Positions 1 to 9,601 are shown, numbered from the stretch's first letter. The stretch is 40,480 bases of DNA from Cytidiella melzeri (GCA_022592445.1 JABYQR010000387.1:1-40480); one strand, 5' to 3'. Notes: a model not told the origin generated them from the letters alone. Numbers and translations: made by a program.

Positions 1-606
1 GAAAAACGGGCTTCCCTCTCGTTAAGGGTTATGGAACCAAAGCGACTATAGTATCAAATCTTGGGGTTGTTTTCGTCGCACTGGGCCAGCAGGAACCCGA
101 TTGCGAGATACGATGTATCCACTGCTAGGATGACTGGGGACGCGGAGGAATAGTTGATAGCGCGATGTGCCGGCAAGTGGATTACTGCCTGTTTCAAGTT
201 GTCTTGCGCTTTCTCCTGGTCAGGACCCCATTCAAATTCCACGTCCTTGCGTGTTAGCTTCACCAAATGATGGGCGCGATGCGCGAAGTTCTTGATGAAA
301 ATCCGAAGCACGCCGACCGTCCCCAGGAAAGCGCGAACCTCGGTACCGAGCGACAAGGGCCCCAGTTGCGAATGGCCGCGACGCGATCCTCACTGGGCTC
401 CCGTCCGTGACGAGTGCAGCAATTCCCCACGATGTTCGTCTCTGGAGCTATAATGAGCGATTTTAGCGCAGAAAACGTCCTGCCACAGTATTTCATGCGC
501 TGTACCACGCGGTTACAATTTTCGAAGTGCTCGTGCACAAAAACGCGAATGCCCGGGTTCAGAACAAGGACCGTCGGCTTGTGCATAACGTCTTCATGGA
601 AAATTG
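1..606 (-). pseudogene. Element C pol, distal reverse transcriptase and start of RNase H
   Basis: Minus-strand translation gives a gypsy-type RT thumb and connection: motifs VVQRMKYC, RNWGP and VRAFLGT, then FEWGPDQEKA and the start of an RNase H domain (LAVDTSYLAIG). The frame changes by one base near 356-364, between WGP and SLGTEVRAF, so the copy is broken there. At its upstream end (601-606) the frame joins exactly onto 18284 and onward once element A and one AATTG copy are removed; the joined codons read through the LPMGWTNS box into FHEDV. The gene leaves the window on the left. The shift could also be a sequencing indel. Confidence 0.85.
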
Positions 607-890
607 TGTAAGGGTTGTCTTCTTGGATGCACACAAGGTAAGTATGACCGATATGTATTCGGAACCTATGTGTGTACAAGATAAAAAGATGTCCTCTAAA
701 TCTACCAGATCTCAGTCCTAAATACTGAGATCTGCTACTGCGTAGTACTACTATATGCGGTATGCCATTTTCTCACGATGGGCGCTGGCCCACTATCTAA
801 TCAGTAGGAGTAAAAGGCCAGATCCACTGATCTGACCACAGGATGCTTGCGCATCAGGTAGTGCTTGCGCACATGTATCAAGCCCTAACA
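607..890 (-). repeat. Element A 3' LTR
   Basis: On the minus strand the LTR starts TGTTAGGGCTTG and ends CCCTTACA, so it has the usual TG...CA ends within a short imperfect inverted repeat. The matching copy is 17995-18278. It holds an 11-bp perfect stem with a 7-base loop (706-716 with 724-734) and a second small palindrome, CAGATC-CACT-GATCTG, near 819-834. A purine tract lies immediately upstream (891-900), which identifies this copy as the 3' LTR of a minus-strand element. Confidence 0.93.
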
Positions 891-900
891 CCCTCCCCCT
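891..900 (-). promoter_or_regulatory. Polypurine tract of element A
   Basis: The minus strand reads AGGGGGAGGG directly before the TG of the 3' LTR, the expected place for plus-strand DNA priming in an LTR retrotransposon. Confidence 0.8.
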
Positions 901-997
901 TAGACGAGACATCGGGTATGCGATGGAAGTCGAAGAACCAGCAGTCGGTGATGTATGTAGTGTAGCCTTGCGGCCGAGTGTATGCGATGATGGGTCC

Positions 998-1363
998 CTA
1001 CATGGTAGGGCCCAATGGTTCTGACTTCTCCGAGCCGTGGTCGGAGGATGATGGTGACCTCGAAGGTGGCAGGGAGGACAAAGGTGAATCCTGCGGAAAC
1101 ATGGCCGACAGCCAATGGTTGATCTCAGCGACCTGTGGCGAGGTGATGATTTCGATGTCGAGGGACAGTAGTTCACCTGTCACTCCACGCAGCCATTGAC
1201 GGATATTGTCCTCCGTGGGTTCTTCGGTCATGGCAGTTGTCTCGAACAACTGCGATGCCGTGGGCTCGATCTCCTCCTTGCCAACCGCGACAAGAGCTCG
1301 AATGAACTCGACGGACGGCGTGGTTGACGAGGACAGTGGTCCCAGGCGGGCAACTCTGATCAT
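998..1363 (-). CDS. Small downstream ORF of element A, 121 codons, unknown function
   Basis: The ORF begins at an ATG whose last three bases overlap the TGA of the preceding ORF (ATGA at 1360-1363). It runs 121 codons and ends about 100 bp before the polypurine tract. Residues about 15-85 look like ordinary coding sequence, mixed acidic and hydrophobic (VEFIRALVAVGKEEIEP, EDNIRQWLRGVTGELL), and the C-terminus is Ser-rich. I recognise no family. It may be a separate reinitiated cistron, or the natural C-terminus of the 415-residue ORF split off by a one-base shift. No third copy is in the window to decide this. Confidence 0.45.
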   Translation of the reverse strand: MIRVARLGPLSSSTTPSVEFIRALVAVGKEEIEPTASQLFETTAMTEEPTEDNIRQWLRGVTGELLSLDIEIITSPQVAEINHWLSAMFPQDSPLSSLPPSRSPSSSDHGSEKSEPLGPTM

Positions 1364-2544
1364 CCCCTGAGACGGTCCGAGTTTCCTACCCGGCGAGTGA
1401 CTGGGTCCCTTTCGATTCCAAGAATATCGACGTTTGGATTCGCGTTGAGATAACAAATCCAAGTCTCGATGACCTGGGGTGCTAGACTTGCACCCGGGTC
1501 ACTCGTGGGCACCATTGGGGGTGCGGGCCTTGTGTTCGCCTGCCGGCGAGGGGGACGGTTTGCAGGTTGCCCTGCGCGAGTAGTGTGTTGTGCGGGTTGC
1601 CCCGCGCGTGGTGGTAGGCGCATCATGTTGGATGGCCCGGAGGGAGGCGGTCGGCTCTGGATGCTGGCGAGCCATTCTTTGTGCGTGCACGTGGACGGTC
1701 CCGGAGCGAAGGGGTTGTGTCGAGGGGGTGAGGACGTGGACGAGGCAGCGGGTTGACCTGCATGCGACGTCTTTGCCTTTGCACGAGCCCTCTTTGCCCC
1801 ACGCTTCGTGGTTGGCTCGTCGTTGTATTCGCTCCAATCCTCCTCCCACTCGTCCCGCCCTTCTCCGTAGTGGTCGCGAGTGATCTCGAAATGGTGGATC
1901 TGCTTCTTGAGATCCTCTGTCGGGACCGTTGCAAAACGGTTCGACACCGCTTCCCTAGATTGTGCGCGTCCACGCTGCGCGAGCTCCCTCCGAAAATCCT
2001 CACTCTTGAACTTATGGTACTTGAGTTCGGATTCCGAACGGCCCAGAGCGTCCTCGGTCCCGCTGAGGCGTTCCTCGCAACGTCGCAGCTCCTCTAGATA
2101 GTAGTCGCGGTCGTGCTGTAAGCGGTCTACATTGTCGCGTAGCCGATCGTTCTCCTGACGGAGGCGATTGAGCTCGCGCGAGTCGGCTCGTGGTGCTGTG
2201 ACGGTGTCCCATCGATTTTGCCGTGTAGGCAGAGATTGTAGTTGCTGTTCCGCCACAAGGGCGTTGTTGAATGAGGCGGACTGGGCATGGCTGGCCCTGT
2301 GCGTCATCCAGTCAGAGCAAATGGGACAGCCGATAGGGTGTACAACTCCTACACCTGGGATGTGGGCCCAAGGTGTGTCGTTGTCGCCAGACGGCGGTGA
2401 GGAGCTCCTCCTACGCTTCCGTGAGGAGCGGGAGGATTCTTCTCTGGACTGCTGTGAGTCCCGTGAGCCGCTTGCGCGGCGATCCTCGCGTGAGCGACGA
2501 GGGGGTGTTGCACGGTCTGTGCGATTTTGGGGGCGGCGAGGCGA
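1360..2544 (-). pseudogene. Element A extra ORF after pol, main part (coiled-coil protein)
   Basis: This is 394 codons plus stop of an ORF whose first 21 codons lie at 10322-10384 on the far side of element B. After excision of B and one GCGGT the two parts join in frame, giving about 415 residues. The N-terminal third is Arg/Ser-rich. A short Cys pair follows (GCPICSDW) with nearby His, then a clear coiled coil (RLRQENDRLRDNVDRLQ), a basic stretch (KRGAKRARAKAK) and a Pro-rich tail. The position after integrase resembles the extra 3' ORFs of some gypsy elements, but nothing here looks like an envelope: no signal peptide or membrane segment is visible. Role unknown; nucleic-acid binding is a guess from charge. 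Confidence 0.7.
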
Positions 2545-3005
2545 GCGGTTGACATGGATAGTCCAACAGAGACCGGATTTTTCCAACAATGTCACAAGTT
2601 TACAGCCTTGGGCGCCTATCTAGAGCGCTTATTTTCCGGCTAGGAGTGTTACCGGACCTAACCCTAACCCGGGTCACGTGACATCCTGCCTTATTTATCA
2701 ATAGTCCAGACCCAAACCCTAGACTCAGTCTGGAGCGGTTCCAGATCAACCTAGGCTATTGTTCTATTGTTCCTCTTCCATTGATGGGGATTCCCCAGGG
2801 ATTCCCCCAGTTCCTATTGTTCTATTGTCTATTGTTCTAATCCTATTGTTCTATGTACCCTGGTCCTTGACAGTTACTCAGGTCCTTGACAGTTACTCAG
2901 GTCCTTGACAGTTACCCTGGTCCCTTATTGTTCTATTGTTACTCCAGCCCCACAGTTACTCCAGTCCCTAGTGTGGGAACTGGTGCACAGACCACCCAGA
3001 CACAG

Positions 3006-3013
3006 TATATATA
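3006..3013 (+). promoter_or_regulatory. TATA box of element B
   Basis: TATATATA lies about 40 bp before the first 21-bp repeat, so transcription should start around 3035-3050. The same box is at 10055-10062 in the 3' LTR and 21375-21382 in the solo LTR. Confidence 0.6.
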
Positions 3014-3070
3014 GTACCCCTTACCCTCCCTGGTTCTGCATCTTGACCTCTTCGTCATTTGCACTGCCAG

Positions 3071-3131
3071 GTGAGTTACTCAATGTAACCTAGTATAAGC
3101 ATAATATTAACTTCGTCATTTGCACTGCCAG
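3071..3131 (+). other. Candidate 5'-UTR intron inside the B LTR, bracketed by a direct repeat
   Basis: The donor GTGAGT follows directly after the first copy of a 21-bp repeat (3050-3070). A branch-like ATTAAC (3107-3112) precedes the acceptor CAG at the end of the second copy (3111-3131). Length is 61 nt. The intron contains the only ATG between the TATA box and 4519, and it is followed at once by TAA (ATGTAA at 3083-3088). The same layout is at 10120-10180 and 21440-21499. That it is spliced is inferred from signals only. Confidence 0.55.
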
Positions 3132-3376
3132 TATCCGGCCTCTGAGCCTGCTTGCCTGCTTATCATCGACTTTGACCTTGTTGTCGTCGTTGGAGATCCA
3201 TTTCCACTTCCACTCCTCCTCTTCTCCACCCTTGTTTAGGGTTATCAGTATCACAGCAGTCGCTCCGCGACATTAGGTCAAGATACCACACAGCTACCGG
3301 CACGACTGCCCTTAGCTTGGATCAAGCCCTCCTGTCCCCCCAGTTTAAAAAAGTTTATTCACCCCTACGTTTGAGA

Positions 3377-3445
3377 GTAAGCCATCGCCGTCCGTCTTGA
3401 CGTGCTTGATTGCTAACTCGTTCACTTTCCGTGGTTGATTCTTAG
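3377..3445 (+). other. Candidate leader intron that creates the ORF1 start codon
   Basis: The donor GTAAGC (3377) and acceptor TTCTTAG (ending 3445), with a good branch site GCTAAC (3411-3416), define a 69-nt intron. The exon upstream ends in A (3376) and the exon downstream starts TG (3446), so splicing makes A|TG followed by CCG AAA GAA. Without splicing ORF1 has no ATG: the codon at this place is GTG, with an in-frame TGA nine bases before it. The homologous element F has the same arrangement at 28661-28713. Confidence 0.65.
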
Positions 3446-4203
3446 TGCCGAAAGAATCCCACTCCCGTTTTACTGCTCGCCCAGATCCTTTGCATAAGGA
3501 TCTGAACCAAGCGCGTCGAGAAGTCCAGATCCACCGTGCCCTACCTCAGGCCGTGTTTGATCAACTCGACGCAGAGCACGCACGTGGCAAGAGTCACAAG
3601 TACACGGAGAAGGAACTCAAGGCTATTGCCTCCTACGTCGGTCGTCGTAAACCCAAGGGTTCCGCCCTTACACACAGATTCCCAACAGCAGAGGAGTTTG
3701 AGAAACTCCGCGCAGAGTCCAAAGAGTTCGCCGCCCGCACCGCACGCGAACGAGCTGAGGCATTAGCAAATCTCCCTAAGAAGCCTTCGTTAGCAGAACG
3801 CTTCCCAGTCCGGCCCGCTACCAACCCTAGCGCAGCCCTCATAGCAGCAAAGCCGACTCTCATCGACTTCCGCAAGCACACTGTTGAAGACCTCCGAGGT
3901 ATCTTTACTCCTAAGCTCACTGCCACACTCCAACGTCTGTCGATACTCCCTACCATCGAAAAGTACCACCAGCTCCACAAAGATACAAAGCGACAGTTTG
4001 AGCAGGAGAAACAGAAACTAGAGAAACTTCTAGAGGAATTACCAACCCGGGCCCCTGTCATCACTCATCGTGAGTGGCAACTGCTGGATTGGGGATTAAA
4101 GGCAATTGGAGGAATCAGTTTCACGGGTCTAAGAAGGAACTACGAGCAGGTGTTCAAAGGATTAGATAAAGTTTGGGCGGACGAGTACTTCATCTCATTC
4201 TAA
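3446..4203 (+). CDS. ORF1 of element B, 252 residues, function unknown
   Basis: The protein starts MPKES after splicing and contains no other methionine. It is charged and helical, with the block YTEKELKAIASYVGRR near residues 50-65, a Lys/Glu-rich helix (KRQFEQEKQKLEKLLEEL) and a C-terminal block LLDWGLKAIGGISFTGLRR. F carries a clear homologue at 28714-29376, including YTEKDLEAIVSYVSRR and LNWGLQSVGQINFTQLRKR, so this is a conserved pre-gag gene of at least two families. I recognise no domain and no catalytic motif. The stop is TAA at 4201-4203; downstream sequence stays open in the same frame up to gag. Confidence 0.75.
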
Positions 4204-4518
4204 ATAGAATACAGTGTGGCTTCCCAAAGTCCCAATAGCAGTATCTGGTCCAGAGATCACCTTCCCTGTGAAAATTACCCGCACGCCTTCAACCACGAAA
4301 CAGTCAGAGACGAGTGTTACGATCCCGAAGAAGGACATCAAATCTGTGAAGCACAGCCTTGTCCAAACCGTTACAACAGAATCACATATCCGGGTCGTTT
4401 TGCAAACCAGTATCGGCCTATTCATCACTGGCAAGAGGATCGTATACTTGAATCTCTCCCACCCCTGCCTGAAACAGAAGAAGATTTTGATCGCACCTTC
4501 ACGCAGGATCAATATCAG
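4204..4518 (+). other. Open stretch between ORF1 stop and first Gag ATG
   Basis: After the ORF1 TAA the same frame stays open for 105 codons up to the first ATG (4519), but contains no ATG. It may be translated only by readthrough of the TAA, or be untranslated leader. The encoded sequence is polar with several Cys and Tyr and no motif I recognise. Confidence 0.5.
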
Positions 4519-5938
4519 ATGGATTCCACCAACGTCTCTCAGCATGCTTCCAGGGCAGCAACCCCGGCCCCGGTGCAAGAATCATCTCCACCTCCCACAG
4601 CAGAACAGCTTCTGCACGCACTACTCCTCGGTCAGCAACAGCTGACACAAGCTATCACAGCGCTGGTTCAGAACCAGCAACCGGTCAACAACAGGTCACG
4701 GGAAAGGGTGGTAGAGAAACCCGCCAGTTTCAAAGGCAATGCAAGTAGTGACGCGCGTCGCTTTTTGGCCGCCTTCTCCATGTACGCACAGTTTAACGAG
4801 AAGCTGTCTCCGTACAATGCCCAAGGAGGTCAGACCCGGTTGGACCATCTCTGGATCTGTCAGCCCTGTCATTTATGACAGAAGATGCGGCAGTTTGGGC
4901 TACGCCCCATATGGATTTGATTGCCAGCCATCAAATGGCATTCAACGGTGACTGGGATGACTTCAGGACAGCATTCAAAGCACGATTCAACCGGTGGATG
5001 AAATGGTGGATGCTAAAGCCAAGCTCAGGGAGCTGTGGCAAGGCAAAAAGACGGTTCCAGAATACACGGCCCGATTCCGGGAAATCATGGACAGGACAGG
5101 ATACTCGACACAGGATCTCCGAGATCGGTACTATGAACATCTGAGCACCACCATCAAGGATGAACTGGTCCACACTGCACGGTCCCATGTCACTCTCGTC
5201 GACCTGATCAATGTGGCCACTGACATCGACAATCGTCTTCGTGTCCGAGCTCAGGAAAAAGCTCGTGAACAAGGTCGGACAATTCCCAACGTGTTCAAAT
5301 CCACCCCGGTCTCCACCTCGTCCCCGGCTCCTTTCGTCCAACCATCTAGGGATTCCAATGCTATGGAAATTGACGCGACTAAAGTCGGTCCCAATGGGAA
5401 AACACGCGCGGACTTCATGAAGGCAATGAATGGTAGATGTTACGGATGCGGATCAAAGGATCACCAGAAGAAGGATGGAAAACATGATCGTGAACTTTGC
5501 GGACATTGTGGTGGCAATCATCAGACACAAGTTTGCCAAAGCCGGTTCCTTGGGTACCCACCTAGGCAACAAAAGGTGGCTGCTAGTACATTGTTTGATC
5601 CGTCTACTCCGGCCCCCTCGTCGTCCTCGTCCGCGAGGCCCTTACCTACCCCGCCGCCGCAACCGTCGCCAGCTCTTCGTCTTCAACTCCGTTTGACTAC
5701 GATGCCATCATGAAGCAGATGTCATCGCTCACGGACCAAGTCAAGCAGCTGGGAAATCAAAGGGATTTTTAGAACGGACTCCAGGTGAAACCGCACCCTC
5801 GAGTCCCTCTAGAAAGACCTACGTAGAAGAAGTGGAGGACAATGATGATTCCCCCACGGACACAGTTTTTAGCCCCCCTGTAGTAAATACCCGTCCCGCG
5901 CAGCAGCCTGAGTCGCAGTCTTCAGTTTTATTTAACAC
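4519..5938 (+). pseudogene. Element B gag (capsid and nucleocapsid), frame-broken
   Basis: The first ATG after a long ATG-free leader opens MDSTNVSQ, a Pro/Gln-rich arm, then the typical gypsy capsid start (VVEKPASFKGNASSDARRFL). Capsid continues through WDDFRTAFKARF and KAKLRELWQGKKTVPEYTARF, but the frame shifts near 4850-4870 and again near 4990, and later near 5700 and 5900. Two Cys/His clusters follow: CYGCGSKDH and CGHCGGNHQTQVC, the second a CX2CX3HX4C knuckle. Gag packages the element RNA. With nearly identical LTRs, several indels in a short gene are odd; sequencing error should be excluded. Confidence 0.85.
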
Positions 5939-6634
5939 ATGTATAACTACTTTGAAACCTTGTCGTCCTGCATAGTACCCGAAATAGACCCGCTTAGCAT
6001 GCACTTCCGAGTTCCTATCACGCTCAAAGGAGTGTTTAGAGAACAAGGCATCAAAGCCATGATCGACTCAGGAGCCACCGCTTTATTCCTGAGTCAAGAC
6101 TTTGTCAATCGGCACCGAGTACGTACGGTCCCCTTAGAAAGACAGATCCCACTCCATAACATCGATGGGACTCTAAATCAAGGAGGACGTATCACACACA
6201 GAGCAGAGCTCGAACTACAAGTTGGGGCTATCAAGGAAAATGCAACCTTTTTGGTCACAGACATTGGTCCAGAAGATTGTATTCTAGGCCTACCCTGGCT
6301 TCGCAAAGCAAACCCCAAGATCAATTGGGCTACCGGAGAAATGGAACTGGAAGCCGAAGAAGACTTCGAGCCCTTCCAGTCTATCACAGCCAATCGGAAG
6401 CAGAGGCGAGCCTGGCTCAGAGCCGGTATCATTCAGGACACCAAAGAAGAGCTTTGGTCCTGTGCTAGCTATACGTACTCAACAGACATTGCAGCTAAGG
6501 CCCATCAATCCAAAGAGCAACAGACGTTCGAACAGATGGTTCCAGAAGAATACCGTAGACACCAGAAAGTCTTTTCCGAAGAAGCATCACAGCGCTCCCA
6601 GAGCACCAACCCTGGGATCACACGATTGATCTAA
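5939..6634 (+). pseudogene. Element B protease (retropepsin)
   Basis: The aspartyl protease domain has active site MIDSGATALFLS at about residues 41-52 and the second conserved block CILGLPWLRKANP with WATG downstream, as in other chromovirus proteases. It would process Gag-Pol in the particle. The ORF ends out of frame with the following RT; the true reading continues into the +1 frame around 6590-6600, where HTIDL leads into RT. Confidence 0.85.
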
Positions 6635-7515
6635 CAGAGAACCCGAAGATGTTCAGATCCAAGGTCTACCCCATGTCTCCTAATGAACAAGCGGAGTTAG
6701 ACAAGTTTATTGAGGAAAACCTAGCGAAAGGATATATTGTCCCATCCAAGTCGCCCATGGCCTCACCGGTATTCTTCGTCAAGAAGAAGGATGGCAAGCT
6801 TCGGCTTGTTCAGGATTATCGACGGTTGAATGACATCACAATCAAAAACCGCTACCCACTCCCCTTGGTATCAGACATCACCAATCGACTTCGTCAAGCC
6901 AAAATCTTCACTAAGTTTGATGTACGATGGGGTTACCATAACATTCGGATCAAAGAAAATGACGAATGGAAGGGTGCATTTGTGACAAACCGAGGGCTGT
7001 TCGAGCCTAAGGTGATGTTGTTTGGCATGACCAATTCTCCAGCCACGTTTCAAGCAATGATGAACTCCATCTTTGCTGATCTCATTGCGGAAGGAAAGGT
7101 CTCTGTGTACCTGGATGACATCCTCATCTTCAGCTCAGACATCACGGAACATCGTAAACTTGTCCATGAAGTACTAGCAAGACTTGAAGCCAATGACCTG
7201 TACCTTCGCCCCGAGAAATGCGAATTTGAACAGTCACAAGTCGAGTACTTAGGTCTAATCATCGGTAACGGAAAGATCCGTATGGACTCGGGTAAAATAG
7301 AAGCTATCACCAATTGGCCGGTACCACAGAACCTCCGTGATGTACGCGGCTTCATTGGATTTGCCAACTTCTACCGACGTTTCATCAAGGATTTTGCACG
7401 GCATACTCGTCCCCTACATGATCTCACCAAGAAAGACCAACCTTGGAAGTGGGGAGAAGCACAGCAGAACGCTTTCAGATGCTCAAAGATGCATTCACTC
7501 AGGAACCTATTCTAG
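6600..7515 (+). pseudogene. Element B reverse transcriptase
   Basis: A complete gypsy RT core: entry block SPVFFVKKKDGKLRLVQDYR, FDVRWGYHNIRI with the first catalytic Asp, GLFEPKVMLFGMTNSPATFQ and the catalytic VYLDDILIFS, then thumb blocks EYLGLIIG and FIGFANFYRRFI. All three catalytic Asp are present. A one-base loss near 7480 ends this frame at 7515 while the RNase H continues in another frame. Confidence 0.92.
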
Positions 7516-9590
7516 TCACATGGGAACCCGATCGTCCCACACGTATTGAAGTTGATGCGTCTGGCTTTGCAACCGGAGGAGTTCTACTGCAGAAATTAGA
7601 GGATGGACAGTGGCATCCAGTAGCGTTTCGGTCTCAGTCTATGGCCGAAGCAGAACGGAACTATGAGATCTATGATCGAGAAATGCTCGCTATCATCAGA
7701 GCTCTCGAAGATTGGCGTCATTATCTGGAAGGACTACCCGCGCCCTTCGAGATCATCACAGATCATCAGAATTTGCAGTATTGGCGTACCGCCCAAGACC
7801 TGTCCAGACGACAAGCTCGGTGGTCTTTGTATCTGAGCCGGTTTGATTTTGTTTTAACGCACAAACCCGGAAAAACCCTCACTCAAGGCGACCCGTTATC
7901 CCGGGTCAGAACCCTGGAAGTTTTAGATGCATCAGACAACAAGGAACAAGTTGTACTGAAGCCTGAATACTTCCAGACAATAGCCACCTCGAGTACCCCG
8001 GAATCTGATCCGTTAGAGTCACGGATTAAAGACATCAGTATTCGAGAAGCAGAGGTAGTCCAGGGACTAGCCAAGCTCAGGAAGGATGGACCCCGAAAGT
8101 TGACTGATGGTGGACTTGAGTGGGAGGAAGACAATGGACTGGTGTACTACAAAGGGAAGCTGTACATTCCAAAGGATCGTGAAGTTCGTAGGGAGATTGT
8201 ACGACGATGCCATGATGCATTACCGGCAGGACATCCGGGAAAACATGCAACCCTAGAACTAGTCACACGGCATTATTGGTGGCCTCGCATGGCATCCTTT
8301 GTAGAGCAGTACGTACTCGGATGTGACAAGTGTCAGCGAACCAAACCGGCGCAACATCCTACCGTTCCGATACAGCCCATCGACGTACCAGATGGACCCT
8401 GGCAGGTGGTTGGCGTAGACTTAGTCGGACCTCTTCCGCGAAGCAACGGATTTGACATGATTGCAGTATACACGGACTTGTATAGCAAACAAAGTCATGT
8501 AATTCCGACCCAGTCTACGGTTACAGCTGACGGCATAGCCGACCTCCACATCAAAGAAGTCTTTAGGCTCCATGGTATTCCCCGACAGTTCATATCTGAT
8601 AGAGGACCTCAGTTTGCGGCCCGAGTAATGCAAGCGTTGTATAAACGACTAGGCATCACTGGCGCTATGACTACAGCCTATCATCCTCAGGCTAACGGTC
8701 AAACGGAAAGAGTCAACCAAGAAGTAGAAAAGATTCTACGACTCTTTGTTGATCAACGACAAGATGATTGGGCCGAATACATCCCAGTGGCTGAATTCGC
8801 CATCAACTCTCGTGTCAACTCATCAACGCAGCACTCTCCGTTTGAAGTCATGTACGGGTACCTACCAGATTTCACCATACCAGTCGGACGTCACAGCCGA
8901 ATGCCAAATCTAGATGCACGTCTAGAAAAGCTCAGACAGGTTCGGATAGAAGCCGAAGCTGCCTCGCGTCTATCTAAGGAAAAGATGGCCGAAGCTTCCG
9001 CATACACCCGCAGAACTACTCCAGTCTTCAAGGAAGGGGACCTCGTGTGGTTGTCTTCCAAGAACGTCAAAGTACATCAGCAGTCTGACAAGCTAGGGCC
9101 TAGACAGCTTGGTCCATTCACAGTTCTTCAGAAAACCGGTGAACATACATATCGGATCAAACTCAAATCCGGATATCGTATTCACGACAACATCAACGTT
9201 GAACGGCTATCTCCGTATCGAGGAAACGAAGTAAACGGCCTCATACCAGAACCACCAGCACCGATCATAGTAGATGATCAACAAGTCTATGAAGTCGAGA
9301 AGATCCTAGACAGTCGGATCTATCGGAAGCAAATGCAGTACCTAGTCAAATGGAAAGGCTATGGAGAAGGCGATGTAACGTGGGAACCTGCAGTAAATCT
9401 GACCAATGCGAAAGAGAGCATTGCAGAGTTCCACGCCAGACATACCAATGCACCCAGAAATTGCCCAAAGCACTCTTCGACTCCATTCCTTGGAAACCGT
9501 TGGAGAACATCACAGAAGCTATTGCATCTGACCTCGAGTGGGCAGATGGTAGAGTCCCTGGTCTTAGTTCATCGAGGCGATGAATTTTAG
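7443..9590 (+). pseudogene. Element B RNase H, integrase and chromodomain
   Basis: From about 7480 the frame is open to 9590. RNase H shows RIEVDASGFATGG, YDREMLAIIRA and ITDHQNLQYW. Integrase has the HHCC zinc part (GHPGKHATLE, GCDKCQRTK) and the DDE core (VGVDLVGPLP, ISDRGPQFAA, NGQTERVNQE), all residues present. A chromodomain follows at about 9288-9446 (YEVEKILDSR, YLVKWKGYGEGDVTWEP), which in this group usually steers integration toward modified histones. The gene ends ten bases before the polypurine tract. Only this last part of B looks intact. Confidence 0.93.
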
Positions 9591-9601
9591 GAGGGGGGTA
9601 A
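9589..9601 (+). promoter_or_regulatory. Polypurine tract of element B
   Basis: AGGAGGGGGGTAA lies immediately before the TG of the 3' LTR. The same GGGGGGTAA form precedes the LTRs of E (34684 onward, minus strand) and F (up to 27058). Confidence 0.85.

Larger units (their letters stand above)
2550..3272 (+). repeat. Element B 5' LTR (723 bp)
   Basis: Starts TGACATGG and ends CCGCGACA. In order it contains a telomere-like CCTAACCCTAACCC (2657-2670), the palindrome GTCACGTGAC (2673-2682), a tract rich in TATTGTTC, three tandem 19-bp repeats (2862-2918), a TATA box (3006-3013) and an intron-like cassette bracketed by a perfect 21-bp repeat (3050-3131). Its partners are 9602-10321 and the diverged solo copy 20872-21640. 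Confidence 0.95.

Noticed and set aside
1469..1756. Long plus-strand ORFs opposite element A genes (also 978-1199, 2168-2623, 15149-15412)
   Set aside because: They are antisense shadows of GC-rich coding sequence with low-complexity products and no recognisable motif.
2545..2595. ATG-started N-terminus of the extra ORF within the antisense of LTR B
   Set aside because: These 17 codons come from the inserted LTR; the true start is at 10384.
3445..3447. GTG as the start codon of B ORF1 (also 4216, 22603, 13873, 12286)
   Set aside because: GTG is not a normal eukaryotic start; splicing or other starts explain the frames better, or the positions are mere ends of open frames.
4214..4645. 143-codon ORF beginning ATG-like after an acceptor-like ACAG at 4214
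   Set aside because: An A|TG join there would enter the wrong frame for gag and the product has no motif; likely a shadow.
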